A stretch of 64,000 nt of DNA from Streptomyces sp. NBC_00236 (GCF_036195045.1 NZ_CP108100.1:7812001-7876000); one strand, 5' to 3'. Shown: positions 37,801-45,950, counted from the stretch's first letter. Numbers and translations: made by a program. The notes: generated from the sequence alone by a model not told the origin.

Positions 37801-38570
37801 CCGTCGATCAGGCCGGCGAAGTCGGGGTGGTTGACGTCGATACCGGTGTCGAGGACCGCGACCTTGGCCCCCTTGCCGGTGTACCCGGCCGCCCAGGCCT
37901 CGGGCGCGCCGATCAGGGGCACGCTGTCCTTCAGGGTGGCCTTCACCCGGCCGTCGAGCCAGAGCTTCTCCATACCGGCTCCGAGCTTCGCGGCCCCCTG
38001 CGGCGCGACGGCGGTCCAGAAGGCGTGGGCCTGCCGCTTCCCGGTGCTGAGCGCGGCACCGTGGATGCCCTTGAGGCTGCGGGTCAGCTTGCTGCCGCGC
38101 GGGGCCGTCGGCTCGACGGCGGAGCGGGACTTCGACGGGGTGTACGTCGCGATCAGCGGCACCGCGGCCGACTTCGCGTCGTCGTAACCCATCTCGATCA
38201 GGTCGGTGACGTTGAACAGTCGGCGGTCGAGCTTGCCGGCGCCCAGCAGCGGTGCCGCCTCGTCCGGGACGACGAGCAGGTCGCCCTTGACCTCCTGGAT
38301 CTTCACGCCACCGACGGCGCTGTCGGGCCGGTGAACGTCAGCGGACTGTTTGCCGTCGGCCATCGTGGTGACCGTGACGACGTCGCCGGTGACCAGGGTG
38401 ACCTTGTGGGTCGCCGAGGGCTTGGCGGGAACGGCGGGCCTGCTCGGAGCGGCCTGTGCGGGCGCTTGCAGGGCTATGAGGCCCGACGCCAGAAGCGGCA
38501 CGGCGACGGCGGCCGAGAGCAACTGCCGGCGTCTGCGCCGGAAGGCGGGTGACTGAATGGGGGAGAACAT
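34836..38570 (-). CDS. Large secreted S8 serine peptidase (subtilase)
   Basis: 1244 residues. An RRRRRQ-containing signal peptide (1-40) and a propeptide region precede the catalytic domain. The triad is Asp in VAVLDTGIDVNHPD (about 240), His in NGHGTHVAGTIVG (about 275) and Ser in SGTSMATPHVVGA (about 446). A Fn3-like region (about 510-600) follows. A protease-associated segment (KLVVIGRSDEVSPQERTDAAVAAGAKALIVVNDG) and more beta-rich domains run to the C-terminus. This is the size and layout of the Streptomyces multidomain subtilases. It is exported; natural substrates unknown. The regulator downstream is its likely controller. Confidence 0.93.
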   Translation of the reverse strand: MFSPIQSPAFRRRRRQLLSAAVAVPLLASGLIALQAPAQAAPSRPAVPAKPSATHKVTLVTGDVVTVTTMADGKQSADVHRPDSAVGGVKIQEVKGDLLVVPDEAAPLLGAGKLDRRLFNVTDLIEMGYDDAKSAAVPLIATYTPSKSRSAVEPTAPRGSKLTRSLKGIHGAALSTGKRQAHAFWTAVAPQGAAKLGAGMEKLWLDGRVKATLKDSVPLIGAPEAWAAGYTGKGAKVAVLDTGIDVNHPDFAGLIDGTVSFVPGETVTDVNGHGTHVAGTIVGSGSASGGDNKGVAPGADLFVGKVLGGAEGYGQDSWVMAGMQWAAESGADVVNMSLGDSYPTDGSDPMSQTVDALSAQYGTLFVIAAGNAGPETVSAPGAAASALTVAATDKEDRLASFSSTGPLAYSGGMKPDIAAPGVDITAPRSQEMTDGGEGLYRTISGTSMATPHVVGAAAILSQQHPDWNGAQLKEHLMSTAKGLDEGYSPYEVGTGRVDVAAAVRTTVRGTGSLFFGNYTWPHEPGDVAVTKDLTFTNTGSADVTLDLALTDAGGPFTLGATAVTVPAGGTAAIPVTGDPRAASAGRHVGYVTGTDAATGKQVTRTSVALLKEEERYDLNIKLVGRDGKPAAGWVTVNLAGDSWPWNVYVEGSTTMRMAPGLYSVGAYVDVAGQKPDRSGLAVLVDPETVLKDGPADVVLDASRAHLLETEAPQRSEDRQRKVDFNIHYKGFDPFMDYRGAYVLPPTYDDVYVAPTEAMTQGEFMLITRWRKGEPPLSLSTPGGRLRFEALVQAGSALGTATDRLDAVYAGDGSAAAYEKTRAKGKLVVIGRSDEVSPQERTDAAVAAGAKALIVVNDGAGALMEYVGESAIPVATVHRDAGKALVAMARAGILKLTMKQTEFTPFVYDLTRDYPGRVPDRALVYKPTEHDLARIDARYYSAADGGSAEGYRSDFTLSPSFNFPEREWHPGTRTEWVTPGQVWREFHTQGVETALPWSMVSGDNTYARGSTSRLDWFAPATRPGQGESFGVYNSRWQNYMTWNVQAWASASDNMRLGGYLPWGETPSHLQVFQGDELIHDNPVSGDMQWVEVPAGKLPYRTVLDVERPGDAFRLSTRTHTEWTFVSDTVESEFFERFSVLNLDYALESDLHGDVRADATQRITLKPVSMDSGTVPGKVVTVKLDVSYDDGATWQKVTLAQRAGGSWTGSFRTAKKPGGFVSVRASAATDSGYSVKNEIIRAYGLR

Positions 38571-38689
38571 GGCATGGGTCTATCCGCGAGTGGCGCACGG
38601 CGTGAAGAGCCGGTGGCGGCAAGTCCTTGCCATGGCAGCGACTTGCCGCCGGGGAACGGCTGGAATGCGGTCAAGTCGCCCTCGGTGAC

Positions 38690-39215
38690 CGAGTTGCGCG
38701 GGCGCCGGTCGCGGATGCCGCTGTCAGGGCAGACCTGCCGGCCGACCGCCTCGCCGCCCGGACCCGGGCGGGTGACCGTCGACGTCCCTGAGCTCGCGCT
38801 CGCTCCCGCGCCCCGATATGCATCGCGTAGTGGCTGCGCGCCGCGCCCGGATCGGCCGACGCCTGACGAGGCCAGCGAGCAGCCGGTCCGAGCCGGGCAG
38901 CAGGAAGGCCTCCAGCCGAGTCCGTGGCAGCACGAAGCGGAGCCCCCGGCGCGGAAGCCGCCCGGACGGGCACCGACAGGACGCCGATGCGGGTCTCCGC
39001 GGCAACGATGATCAGATCCTGTTCGGTGGACCACCGCCGGTGGACGGGCGGCTTGCTCACCCCGGCCCTGGCCGCGACGGCATCCGTCGTGACCGCGCCC
39101 GGGTCCCCTGCCCGGCGACCAGGCCCACCTCCACGTCGAGCACGGCTCCGGAGACCGTGTCCCGCGCGGTCGCCCCGGGCTGCGTACGGCCCGGCCGGCC
39201 TCTCCGTCATGTGCA
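38690..39215 (-). pseudogene. Decayed TetR-family regulator
   Basis: On the minus strand the TetR N-terminal pattern is split over three frames: GRPR in one, RDTVSGAVLDVEVGLVAGQG in the next, then VTTDAVAARAGVSKPPVHRRWSTEQDLIIVAAETRI. Further parts such as FVLPRTRLEAFLLPGSDRLLAGLVRR and ERELRDVDG fall in yet another frame. At least three frameshifts are needed to restore one protein. No single frame gives a full regulator. It is either a genuine pseudogene or a stretch with several sequencing errors; flanking genes read cleanly, which favours decay. Confidence 0.7.
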
Positions 39216-39308
39216 GAGCCTGCGGCCGTCAGCTCACCGCATTCCCTCATCAGGACGGCGTGCCGTCGTCGGCATACGATGGGTCGCCGGTGCCGAAAGG
39301 GGCGCAAA

Positions 39309-41162
39309 ATGGACGAATATCCCCTGATCGAGAACCACGGTCTGATCGGAGACCTGCAGACCGCGGCTCTCGTGACCACGGACGCGACGATCGACTGGTT
39401 CTGCTGTCCCCGCTTCGATTCGCCCAGCGTGTTCGGTGCCCTGCTCGACCACCGAAAGGGCGGTCACTTCACCGTCCGGCCGGTCGCCGACACGTACACG
39501 AGCAAGCAGCTCTACCACCCCGACACGGCCGTCCTCGTGACACGTTTCATGACCGAGGCCGGCACCGGTGAGGTGGTGGACTTCATGCCGGTGACCGGAA
39601 CGACAGCGACGGACCGGCACCGTCTGGTCCGCATGCTGCGGTGCGTCCGGGGCAGCATGACGTTCGAAGGGGAGATCGCTCCCCGCTTCGACTACGGCCG
39701 CACACCGCACGAGCTGCACATCACGGAGCGCGGGGCCCTGTTCACTTCACCGGACATGAACCTCGCCGTCCACGCCGTCCGCGAGCCACAGGACGAGCGG
39801 CTGCTGAACATCCTCTCGGGCGAAAACGACCTGCGGTTCACCCTGACCCTGCAGGCGGGCCAGCAGCGTGGCCTGGTCATGGAGTCGTCCCCCGACGGGC
39901 CGCCGCAGGAGGTATCCGTGGCGGAGTTCGAGCAACTCTTCGACGAGACCGTCCAGTTCTGGCGCTCCTGGCTGGGACAGTCCACCTATGCCGGCCGGTG
40001 GCGGGAAGCGGTGGAACGGTCGGCCGTGACGCTGAAGCTCATGACGTACGCGCCCACCGGCGCCCTGGTGGCGGCCCCCACGGCGGGCCTGCCCGAGCAG
40101 TTGGGCGGAGAACGCAACTGGGACTACCGCTTCACCTGGATCCGTGACGCGTCGTTCTCGGTGTACGCGTTGCTGGGCCTGGGGTTCAGGGAGGAGGCAA
40201 GGGCGTTCATCGGCTGGCTGCACGACCGCGTGAAGGAAGAGGCCGGTCACGAAGGCGGCACCGGGCCACTGAACATCATGTACCGCGTCGACGGCTCCTC
40301 GGACCTGGTCGAGGAGACCCTGGACCACTGGGAGGGCTACGGCGGCTCCGCCCCGGTCCGCATCGGAAACGGAGCGGCGAGCCAGCTGCAACTGGACATC
40401 TACGGTGAGGCGCTCGACAGCATCTACTTCGCGCACCAGCACGGCATGCACCTGGATACGCGGGGCTGGACCGCGCTGCACACCCTTCTCGACTGGCTGG
40501 TCGATCACTGGGACCAGCCCGGTGAGGGGTTGTGGGAGACCCGAGGCGGCAGGAAGGACTTCACCTACGGCCGCGTGATGTCCTGGGTTGCCTTCGACCG
40601 CGCCGTCCGCATCGCCACCGACGACGGCCGTCCGGCTGCCCGCGGCCGCTGGGTGGACGCCCGGGACACGATCTACCAGCAGGTGCTCAACCGTGGCTGG
40701 GACCCGACGAAGAAGGCCTTCGTCCAGCACTACGGCGACGACGTCCTCGACTCGTCCCTGCTGCGCATGCCGACGGTCGGTTTCATCACGCCGGACGATC
40801 CCATGTGGAAGTCCACGCTGGACGCGATGGAGCATGAGCTGGTCAGTGACAGCCTCGTCTACCGCTACAACCCCGAGGCCTCACCCGACGGGCTGAGCGG
40901 CTCGGAGGGGACCTTCTCCCTCTGTACGTTCATGTACGTCGACGCCCTGGCGCGGGCCGGACGCATCGACCAGGCCCGGCTGGTCCTGGAGAAGATGCTC
41001 ACCTACGCCAACCATCTCGGCCTGTACTCGGAGGAGATCGCCGTGACGGGCCGTCAACTGGGTAACTTCCCACAGGCGTTCACTCACCTGGCGCTGATCG
41101 ACGCCGCCATCACGCTGGATGCCAGGATCAACGCGGCACGCGGGGGCACGGGCACGGCCTGA
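39309..41162 (+). CDS. GH15-family glycoside hydrolase (glucoamylase/trehalase-like)
   Basis: 617 residues. It opens with YPLIENHGLIGDLQTAALVTTDATIDWFCCPRFDSPSVFGALLD, the N-terminal domain typical of intracellular actinobacterial GH15 proteins. The (alpha/alpha)6 barrel has GERNWDYRFTWIRDASFSVYAL, GLWETRGG with the likely acid Glu, and GLYSEEI with the likely base Glu. No signal peptide. Relatives include mycobacterial trehalase and glucoamylases, so trehalose or a glucan is the likely substrate. The ATG at 39309 follows GAAAGGGG. Confidence 0.9.
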   Translation: MDEYPLIENHGLIGDLQTAALVTTDATIDWFCCPRFDSPSVFGALLDHRKGGHFTVRPVADTYTSKQLYHPDTAVLVTRFMTEAGTGEVVDFMPVTGTTATDRHRLVRMLRCVRGSMTFEGEIAPRFDYGRTPHELHITERGALFTSPDMNLAVHAVREPQDERLLNILSGENDLRFTLTLQAGQQRGLVMESSPDGPPQEVSVAEFEQLFDETVQFWRSWLGQSTYAGRWREAVERSAVTLKLMTYAPTGALVAAPTAGLPEQLGGERNWDYRFTWIRDASFSVYALLGLGFREEARAFIGWLHDRVKEEAGHEGGTGPLNIMYRVDGSSDLVEETLDHWEGYGGSAPVRIGNGAASQLQLDIYGEALDSIYFAHQHGMHLDTRGWTALHTLLDWLVDHWDQPGEGLWETRGGRKDFTYGRVMSWVAFDRAVRIATDDGRPAARGRWVDARDTIYQQVLNRGWDPTKKAFVQHYGDDVLDSSLLRMPTVGFITPDDPMWKSTLDAMEHELVSDSLVYRYNPEASPDGLSGSEGTFSLCTFMYVDALARAGRIDQARLVLEKMLTYANHLGLYSEEIAVTGRQLGNFPQAFTHLALIDAAITLDARINAARGGTGTA

Positions 41163-41164
41163 GG

Positions 41165-41266
41165 GCTCCCGCGCGGAGTGCATATCGGCCCGAGCTCCCG
41201 CGCGGAGTACACCGTCCGGCCCGTACGGTGGCCGCCGCACCCTCTCCGCCCCGTACGGTGACCGTC
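41165..41266. repeat. Two pairs of short direct repeats
   Basis: GCTCCCGCGCGGAGT occurs at 41165-41179 and 41194-41208. CCCGTACGGTG(G/A)CCG occurs at 41220-41234 and 41252-41266. All lie between the convergent GH15 and phosphatase-fold genes. Role unknown. Confidence 0.6.
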
Positions 41267-41282
41267 GCTCGCGGGACCGCGG

Positions 41283-41876
41283 TCACCGGACAGGCTCCTC
41301 CGCTACGAGCGGCCGACCACAGCGCAGGTTCCACCGCCCCGACCTGCCGCTGAGCTCCGTGACCGTGAGGGGTGCCACGTCCAGTCGCCAGAACGCCAGT
41401 GGAGGAAGGGCCAGCGCATGGACGACGGCGGCCCGGATCACGGCAGGCTCGACCACCCCCACGACCCGGCCCGGACCGTCCCCGTGCAGCGAGTCGAGCC
41501 ACCGGCCCACCCTGGCGCAGAGCTCCAGCAGAGACTCGCCCCCGTGCGGAGCCGCCGCCGGATCCGCCAGCCAGGCCGCCACCCCGTCCGGCTCGTCCGC
41601 GCTCACCTCGGACAGCCGCGCACCGGACCAGCGGCCCATCTCCCAGTCCCGCAAGGCGTGTTCGGCGCCTGTCCGGAGCCCCAGCGCTTCCGCGGTGTCG
41701 CGGCAGCGGCGGGACGGCCCCCGCAGCCACTGGTCCGCGACCGGGACCGAACCGGAGGCAGCGGCTGCCCGGGCAGGCCGGAGCCCGGATTCGTCCAGCG
41801 GAGCGTCACCGGCGAACCGGGCCTCGCGCAGCGCGGAGTTCATTGCCGGTGAGATCAACATCACCCGTACCGTCAT
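41283..41876 (-). CDS. Histidine-phosphatase-fold protein lacking catalytic histidines
   Basis: 197 residues. The overall pattern fits phosphoglycerate-mutase-type phosphatases: DAPLDESGLRPAR, LRGPSRRCRDTAEALGL, DWEMGRWSGARLSEV, GGESLLELCARVGRWLDSL and VIRAAVVHAL. However, the N-terminal RHG is replaced by ISP (MLISPAMN) and the second His, normally HGG before VIRA, is VEP. The fold is kept but catalysis by the usual phosphohistidine is not possible. It is divergent from a cobalamin riboswitch and cbtBA, and CobC-like phosphatases act in B12 synthesis, so a regulatory or binding role around cobalt/B12 is an inference. Confidence 0.75.
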   Translation of the reverse strand: MTVRVMLISPAMNSALREARFAGDAPLDESGLRPARAAAASGSVPVADQWLRGPSRRCRDTAEALGLRTGAEHALRDWEMGRWSGARLSEVSADEPDGVAAWLADPAAAPHGGESLLELCARVGRWLDSLHGDGPGRVVGVVEPAVIRAAVVHALALPPLAFWRLDVAPLTVTELSGRSGRWNLRCGRPLVAEEPVR

Positions 41877-41984
41877 GCCCGCCCTCAACTCCCTGAACTG
41901 TGACCCCGTGGCCAAGCACACCATGGCATCCAGGGCGCGCCGGCCCGCCCACGGGCACCATGGCGGCCGTCACGCCCAAGCGGT

Positions 41985-42115
41985 ATGGTCGCGACGACAC
42001 GACGAGGGTGTGACGGAAGTCCGGTGAGAATCCGGCACGGTCGCGCCACTGTGAACCCGTACCCGTACGGGAAGTCAGACCCAGCACCTTCGTCTCAGGC
42101 ACCACGATCGGGACG
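41985..42115 (+). ncRNA. Cobalamin riboswitch upstream of cbtBA
   Basis: The leader contains GACGGAAGTCCGGTGAGAAT, then the B12 box GCCACTG at 42045-42051, the core pattern of AdoCbl riboswitches. Flanking GC-rich stems and GTCAGACCCAGCACC follow. It ends about 25 bases before the cbtB ATG, so B12 should switch off cobalt import. Boundaries are approximate. Confidence 0.88.
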
Positions 42116-42139
42116 CGTGTTCCCTCAGGAGGTTCTGCC

Positions 42140-42355
42140 ATGGCACAGACTGCTGCCCCCGCCACGGTCACACCCGCCATCACTCCCATCTCGCTGAAGG
42201 CCATTGCCCCTTGGGCGGTCTTCTTCGGCGTCGTCATGCTGATCCTGCTGTACTTCGTCGGTGCCGAGCAGGGCGCCACCGCGCTCATTTCGGGCGAAGG
42301 CGTGCACGAGTGGGTCCACGACGGCCGTCACCTCCTCGGATTCCCCTGCCACTGA
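42140..42355 (+). CDS. cbtB: CbtB, small cobalt-transporter subunit
   Basis: 71 residues with one membrane helix (WAVFFGVVMLILLYFVGAEQ). The C-terminal His-rich tail HEWVHDGRHLLGFPCH is the CbtB metal-binding signature. CbtA and CbtB are predicted to form a cobalt uptake system found under B12 riboswitches, as here. AGGAGG lies upstream of the ATG. The spacer to cbtA is 29 bp. Confidence 0.93.
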   Translation: MAQTAAPATVTPAITPISLKAIAPWAVFFGVVMLILLYFVGAEQGATALISGEGVHEWVHDGRHLLGFPCH

Positions 42356-42384
42356 TCCATCCGGCTGATCCAGGGGAATCCCTC

Positions 42385-43170
42385 ATGAACTCCATATCTG
42401 TCAGAGCCCTGCTCGTCCGCGGCATGCTGGCCGGCCTTGTCGCGGGTGCGCTCGCGCTTGCGGTGGCGTACTTTCTCGGCGAGTCACGCGTCGATGCGGC
42501 CATCGCCCTCGAAGAGGCGCACCGCCACAGTCACAGCCACGACCACGGCGGCGGCGAGGAACTCGTCAGCCGGGGCATGCAGGCCACCGGCGGACTCGCC
42601 ACCGGTGTACTCGTCTTCGGCGTCGCCGTCGGCGGCATCGCCGCACTCGTCTTCTGTTACGCACTCGGCCGGTTGGGCCGGTTCGGCCCCAGGGCGACGG
42701 CCGCGCTGATCGCGGGAGCCGCCCTGCTGACCGTGTACATCGTCCCGTTCCTGAAGTACCCGGCGAATCCGCCGGCTGTCGGCAACCCCGACACCATCGG
42801 CAGACGCACCGCGCTGTTCTTCCTCATGGTCGCCCTCAGCGTGCTGCTGGCCGTCGCCGCCGTCATCCTCGGCAGGCGGCTGGCTCCGCGCCTGGGCAAC
42901 TGGAACGCCACCATCGCCGCCGCTGCCGGCTACGTGCTGGTCATCGGCCTCGCCTATGCCTTCCTGCCCTCCTTCAACGAGGTCGGAAAGGACTTCCCGG
43001 CTTCTCTGCTCTGGGAGTTCAGGCTGGCCACGCTCGCGGTGCAGGTCACGCTCTGGACGGCCTTCGGGCTGGTCTTCGGCTATCTCACCGAACGGCTGCT
43101 GGAGCCGGGGCGGGACGCGGCCACTGCCACGGACGCCAGAACGAAACGGTCGGCCCCCGTGGCGGGCTGA
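42385..43170 (+). CDS. cbtA: CbtA, cobalt transporter membrane subunit
   Basis: 261 residues with about six membrane helices. A His-rich extracytoplasmic loop (HRHSHSHDHGGG, near residues 46-57) probably binds the metal. LVRGMLAGLVAGALA opens the protein as in CbtA relatives. With CbtB it should import cobalt for cobalamin synthesis under riboswitch control. The ATG at 42385 is the natural start; the longer open frame runs through cbtB. Confidence 0.92.
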   Translation: MNSISVRALLVRGMLAGLVAGALALAVAYFLGESRVDAAIALEEAHRHSHSHDHGGGEELVSRGMQATGGLATGVLVFGVAVGGIAALVFCYALGRLGRFGPRATAALIAGAALLTVYIVPFLKYPANPPAVGNPDTIGRRTALFFLMVALSVLLAVAAVILGRRLAPRLGNWNATIAAAAGYVLVIGLAYAFLPSFNEVGKDFPASLLWEFRLATLAVQVTLWTAFGLVFGYLTERLLEPGRDAATATDARTKRSAPVAG

Positions 43171-43176
43171 GGTTCT

Positions 43177-43221
43177 GTCAGGGCCCGCCGGGGGAGACCA
43201 GGATCCGCGGCGGGCCCTGAC
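43177..43221. terminator. Terminator between cbtA and the GNAT gene
   Basis: Perfect 14-bp stem GTCAGGGCCCGCCG / CGGCGGGCCCTGAC with a 17-nt loop, between convergent stops at 43170 and 43238. Confidence 0.88.
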
Positions 43222-43237
43222 GCGTACGGAAGCCGGC

Positions 43238-43747
43238 TCACGCCTGTCCGGCGGAACCGTCCCAGTCGATCCGGTAGTACCTCAGCAGCGCGTCCTCCTT
43301 CACGAGGCGCATGCCCGCCGCGGCCATGACGTGCTGGGAGGCGATGTTGTCGAGGTCGGCGTCCCCGTGCACGCAGACGATGCCCTGGTCACGGGTGAAC
43401 CGAAGAAGCGCACGGAGCGCCTCGGAGGCGTAGCCCATGCCGCGCGCCGACGGCACGAGTCCGTAGCCGATCGTGACGTGCCCGTTCTCGTCGGGCGCGC
43501 CGTGGAACCCGGCTCCGCCGATCAGCAGCCCGTCCTCGCGGCGCCTTACGTGGTACGAACCGTAGGGAGTCGGGTCACGGGTCTCGGCACAGGTCTCCAG
43601 GAACCGCTGGGCCGCCCGCATCTCACCCGGGAGGGGAAAGCCGGGAGCCCAGCGAGCACCCTCGGCCGGCCTGCCCGCCGCCACCTGCTCGGCCTCGGCA
43701 AGGGTCATCGGGGACAGGATCAGCCGTGGTGTGTCGAGTGAGGTCAT
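43238..43747 (-). CDS. GNAT-family N-acetyltransferase (RimJ/RimL type)
   Basis: 169 residues. TPRLILSPMTLAEAE opens the fold and GYGLVPSARGMGYASEALRALLRF is the acetyl-CoA loop. NIASQHVMAAAGM is the usual C-terminal part. It transfers an acetyl group to an amine; the acceptor is not predictable. Transcribed singly, between two strong terminators. Confidence 0.85.
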   Translation of the reverse strand: MTSLDTPRLILSPMTLAEAEQVAAGRPAEGARWAPGFPLPGEMRAAQRFLETCAETRDPTPYGSYHVRRREDGLLIGGAGFHGAPDENGHVTIGYGLVPSARGMGYASEALRALLRFTRDQGIVCVHGDADLDNIASQHVMAAAGMRLVKEDALLRYYRIDWDGSAGQA

Positions 43748-43773
43748 GCCCTGTGAGGTATCACGCGCCGAGG

Positions 43774-43807
43774 CCGGGCCGCACCCGGATATCCGGGTGC
43801 GGCCCGG
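43774..43807. terminator. TPR gene terminator
   Basis: Perfect palindrome: CCGGGCCGCACCCGGAT followed at once by its reverse complement (34 bp, no loop). It lies just past the minus-strand stop at 43820. Confidence 0.8.
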
Positions 43808-43819
43808 TGTGCGCGGCGG

Positions 43820-44176
43820 TCAGGCATCACCGGCCGGGGTGAAGTCCCCGGACAGGGCGGCGGCCATCCGCAGCTGCGTGTCCGCCTCGGACTGCCGGCC
43901 CTGGCGCTCCAGCGTGCGGCCGAGCATGAGCCGTGCGTACTGCTCCACCGGGTCGAGTTCCAGCACCGTGCGCAGCTCCGTCTCGGCCCGGACGAGCCGT
44001 GCCGAGTGGTAGTAGGCCCGCGCCAGCAGCAGCCGGGGCGCGACCTGGTCCGGCACCTCCTCGACGAGTCCGCCCAGGATCCTGGCCGCCGTCGTGTACT
44101 CCTTCGACCCGAAGAACAGCTGTGCGCGGTCCCAGCGCTCGGCGGCGGTTCCGAACTCGTAGTAGGTGTCGCTCAT
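43820..44176 (-). CDS. Small tetratricopeptide-repeat protein
   Basis: 118 residues, all helical. Repeat units at about 15-50 (RAQLFFGSKEYTTAARILGGLVEEVPDQV) and 50-100 (LLLARAYYHSARLVRAETELRTVLELDP, LMLGRTLERQGRQSEADTQLRMA) match TPR consensus. It is probably a protein-protein adaptor. GAGGAGGTCAC precedes the ATG. Its neighbour across the divergent promoter is a pirin gene. Confidence 0.85.
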   Translation of the reverse strand: MSDTYYEFGTAAERWDRAQLFFGSKEYTTAARILGGLVEEVPDQVAPRLLLARAYYHSARLVRAETELRTVLELDPVEQYARLMLGRTLERQGRQSEADTQLRMAAALSGDFTPAGDA

Positions 44177-44305
44177 GTGACCTCCTCGGTCGAAGGCGCC
44201 GCCGGGCCGCTCCCGTACGTGTCCACCCGCCACAACACCGGCAGATGGTTTAACATTCCACTAAAAATTCGGCGTGGGCGCCACCCGCCCGGAGCCGCAC
44301 GGGAA

Positions 44306-44311
44306 TAGGTT
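44306..44311 (+). promoter_or_regulatory. -10 element of the pirin gene, probably leaderless
   Basis: TAGGTT ends seven bases before the ATG at 44319 and there is no ribosome site. An AT-rich block (44246-44271, GGTTTAACATTCCACTAAAA) lies upstream and may bind a regulator shared with the divergent TPR gene. Confidence 0.4.
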
Positions 44312-44318
44312 GACCGCC

Positions 44319-45284
44319 ATGAGCAATCTCGATCGCCAGGCCGCACTCTCCGTCTGTGGAGGGCGGGGTTTCGTCGTCGCCGAACCCGTACGTGAACTCC
44401 TCACTCCGCGCCACGTCCGGCTCGGCGAGTCCACCGAGGTCCGCAGACTGCTGCCCAACCTGGGCCGCCGCATGGTCGGGGCCTGGGCCTTCGTCGACCA
44501 CTACGGCCCCGATGACATCGCGGACGAACCCGGGATGCAGGTTCCGCCGCACCCCCACATGGGCCTGCAGACGGTCAGCTGGCTGCACGAGGGCGAGGTC
44601 CTGCACCGCGACAGCCTGGGCAGTCTGGAGACGATCCGCCCGCGCGAGCTCGGCCTGATGACGTCGGGCCGCGCGATCAGCCACTCCGAGGAGAGCCCCA
44701 GGCCGCACGCCGCGCTGCTGCACGGCGCCCAGCTCTGGGTCGCCCTGCCCGATGCCCACCGCACCGTCGAACCGCACTTCCAGCACCACAAGGACCTGCC
44801 GACCGTCACCGCCCCCGGCCTCACGGCCACGGTGATCCTCGGCACCCTCGACGGCGCCACCTCGCCCGGCACCGCGTACACCCCGATCGTCGGCGCCGAC
44901 CTCGCCCTGAGCGGCGGAGCCGAGGCCCGCCTCCCGCTGGACCCCGACTTCGAGTACGCCGTGCTGTCGATGTCCGGCGAGGCGGAGGTCGACGGCGTGC
45001 CCGTCCTGCCCGGGTCGATGCTCTACCTCGGCTGCGGCCGTTCCGAGCTTCCCCTGCGTGCGGAGTCGGACGCGGGGCTGATGCTCCTGGGCGGCGAGCC
45101 CTTCGAGGAGGAGATCGTCATGTGGTGGAACTTCATCGGGCGTTCCCACGAGGAAATCGAGGAGGCCCGCCAGGCGTGGGCGGAGGGCTCCCGCTTCGGT
45201 GAGGTGCACGGCTACGACGGCGACCGGCTGCCTGCTCCCGCACTGCCGCCGGTGGCGCTGAAACCGCGGGGACGGGTGCGCTGA
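44319..45284 (+). CDS. Pirin-family cupin protein
   Basis: 321 residues, two cupin domains. The metal site is HPHMGLQTVSWLHEGEVLHRDSLG with the HxH and later His/Glu ligands kept, and MTSGRAISHSEESP is the second conserved block. Bacterial pirins bind iron; some act as quercetinases, others as redox-responsive partners of metabolic enzymes. Nothing nearby fixes its role here. The ATG at 44319 follows a -10 box by seven bases. Confidence 0.9.
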   Translation: MSNLDRQAALSVCGGRGFVVAEPVRELLTPRHVRLGESTEVRRLLPNLGRRMVGAWAFVDHYGPDDIADEPGMQVPPHPHMGLQTVSWLHEGEVLHRDSLGSLETIRPRELGLMTSGRAISHSEESPRPHAALLHGAQLWVALPDAHRTVEPHFQHHKDLPTVTAPGLTATVILGTLDGATSPGTAYTPIVGADLALSGGAEARLPLDPDFEYAVLSMSGEAEVDGVPVLPGSMLYLGCGRSELPLRAESDAGLMLLGGEPFEEEIVMWWNFIGRSHEEIEEARQAWAEGSRFGEVHGYDGDRLPAPALPPVALKPRGRVR

Positions 45285-45455
45285 ACTGGAGTGATGTGTT
45301 CTCCGGTGCGCCCTGTCGTGTGCGCTCGCTGCGTCCCCCCGCCAGCACGGCGGAGGGGTGCAGCTGTGTCTCCGGAGGTCGATTCCTGGGGCGGTCGGCA
45401 CTCGCACGTGTTGGCACCCGTGACCAGGTCTGATCAAACACCGGCTGACCCGTTG

Positions 45456-45484
45456 TTGACCTTACTGATGCGTCATCAGATTGC
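45456..45484 (+). promoter_or_regulatory. Orphan promoter with palindromic operator
   Basis: TTGACC (45456-45461) is followed by a 17-bp spacer that contains the palindrome CTGATGCGTCATCAG (45465-45479), then GATTGC. It points rightward into a gene remnant on the opposite strand, so the gene it served appears to be lost. The -10 is weak. Confidence 0.4.
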
Positions 45485-45529
45485 CGGGGTTGGGGGACTG
45501 CCGATGCTGCCCTGCCCGACCAGCGCTCT

Positions 45530-45950
45530 CCTGGGGTCTCGGGTACGCGTCCGGCGCTGAGGACGAAGGAGTGCTGGCCGTCGGGCAGTGGGTGGACCTC
45601 GGAGGTGATCTTGAACTCGGCGAGGCGTCGGCCGAGCGCGGTGCCGTCGTCGGCGAGGGTCTCGTACTCGCCGAAGTGGACAGTGGGGGGCGGCAGGCCG
45701 GTCAGGTCGGCGTTCACGAGACTGATCTGCGGGTCGGCGAAGTCCACGGCGGGGTCCTGGATCCAGGCTGACCGGAAGAGTTCGAGCGTGGCCCTGCTGA
45801 GCATTCGGTCGCTGCTCTGTTCGCGTCCACCGCCGGGAGCCGCATCGTGAGGTCGGTCCACGGTGAGAGGCTGACGATCGCGCCCGGGGCCGCCGCACCC
45901 TTTGCGAGCAGGCGCAGCGGCAGCATCACCGCGAGGGTGCCCGGATCGGG
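45530..45950 (-). pseudogene. Truncated, frameshifted alpha/beta hydrolase (HSL type)
   Basis: The minus strand reads GTLAVMLPLRLLAKGAAAPGAIVSLSPWTDLT in one frame, then shifts at about 45820 to SSDRMLSRATLELFRSAWIQDPAVDFADPQISLVNADLTGLPPPTVHFGEYETLADDG and DGQHSFVLSAGRVPE. These are the core and C-terminal parts of a hormone-sensitive-lipase-type esterase. The N-terminal half with HGGG is missing and the C-terminus is cut at about 45530. Both ends and the frame are damaged, so no function remains. Confidence 0.8.
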
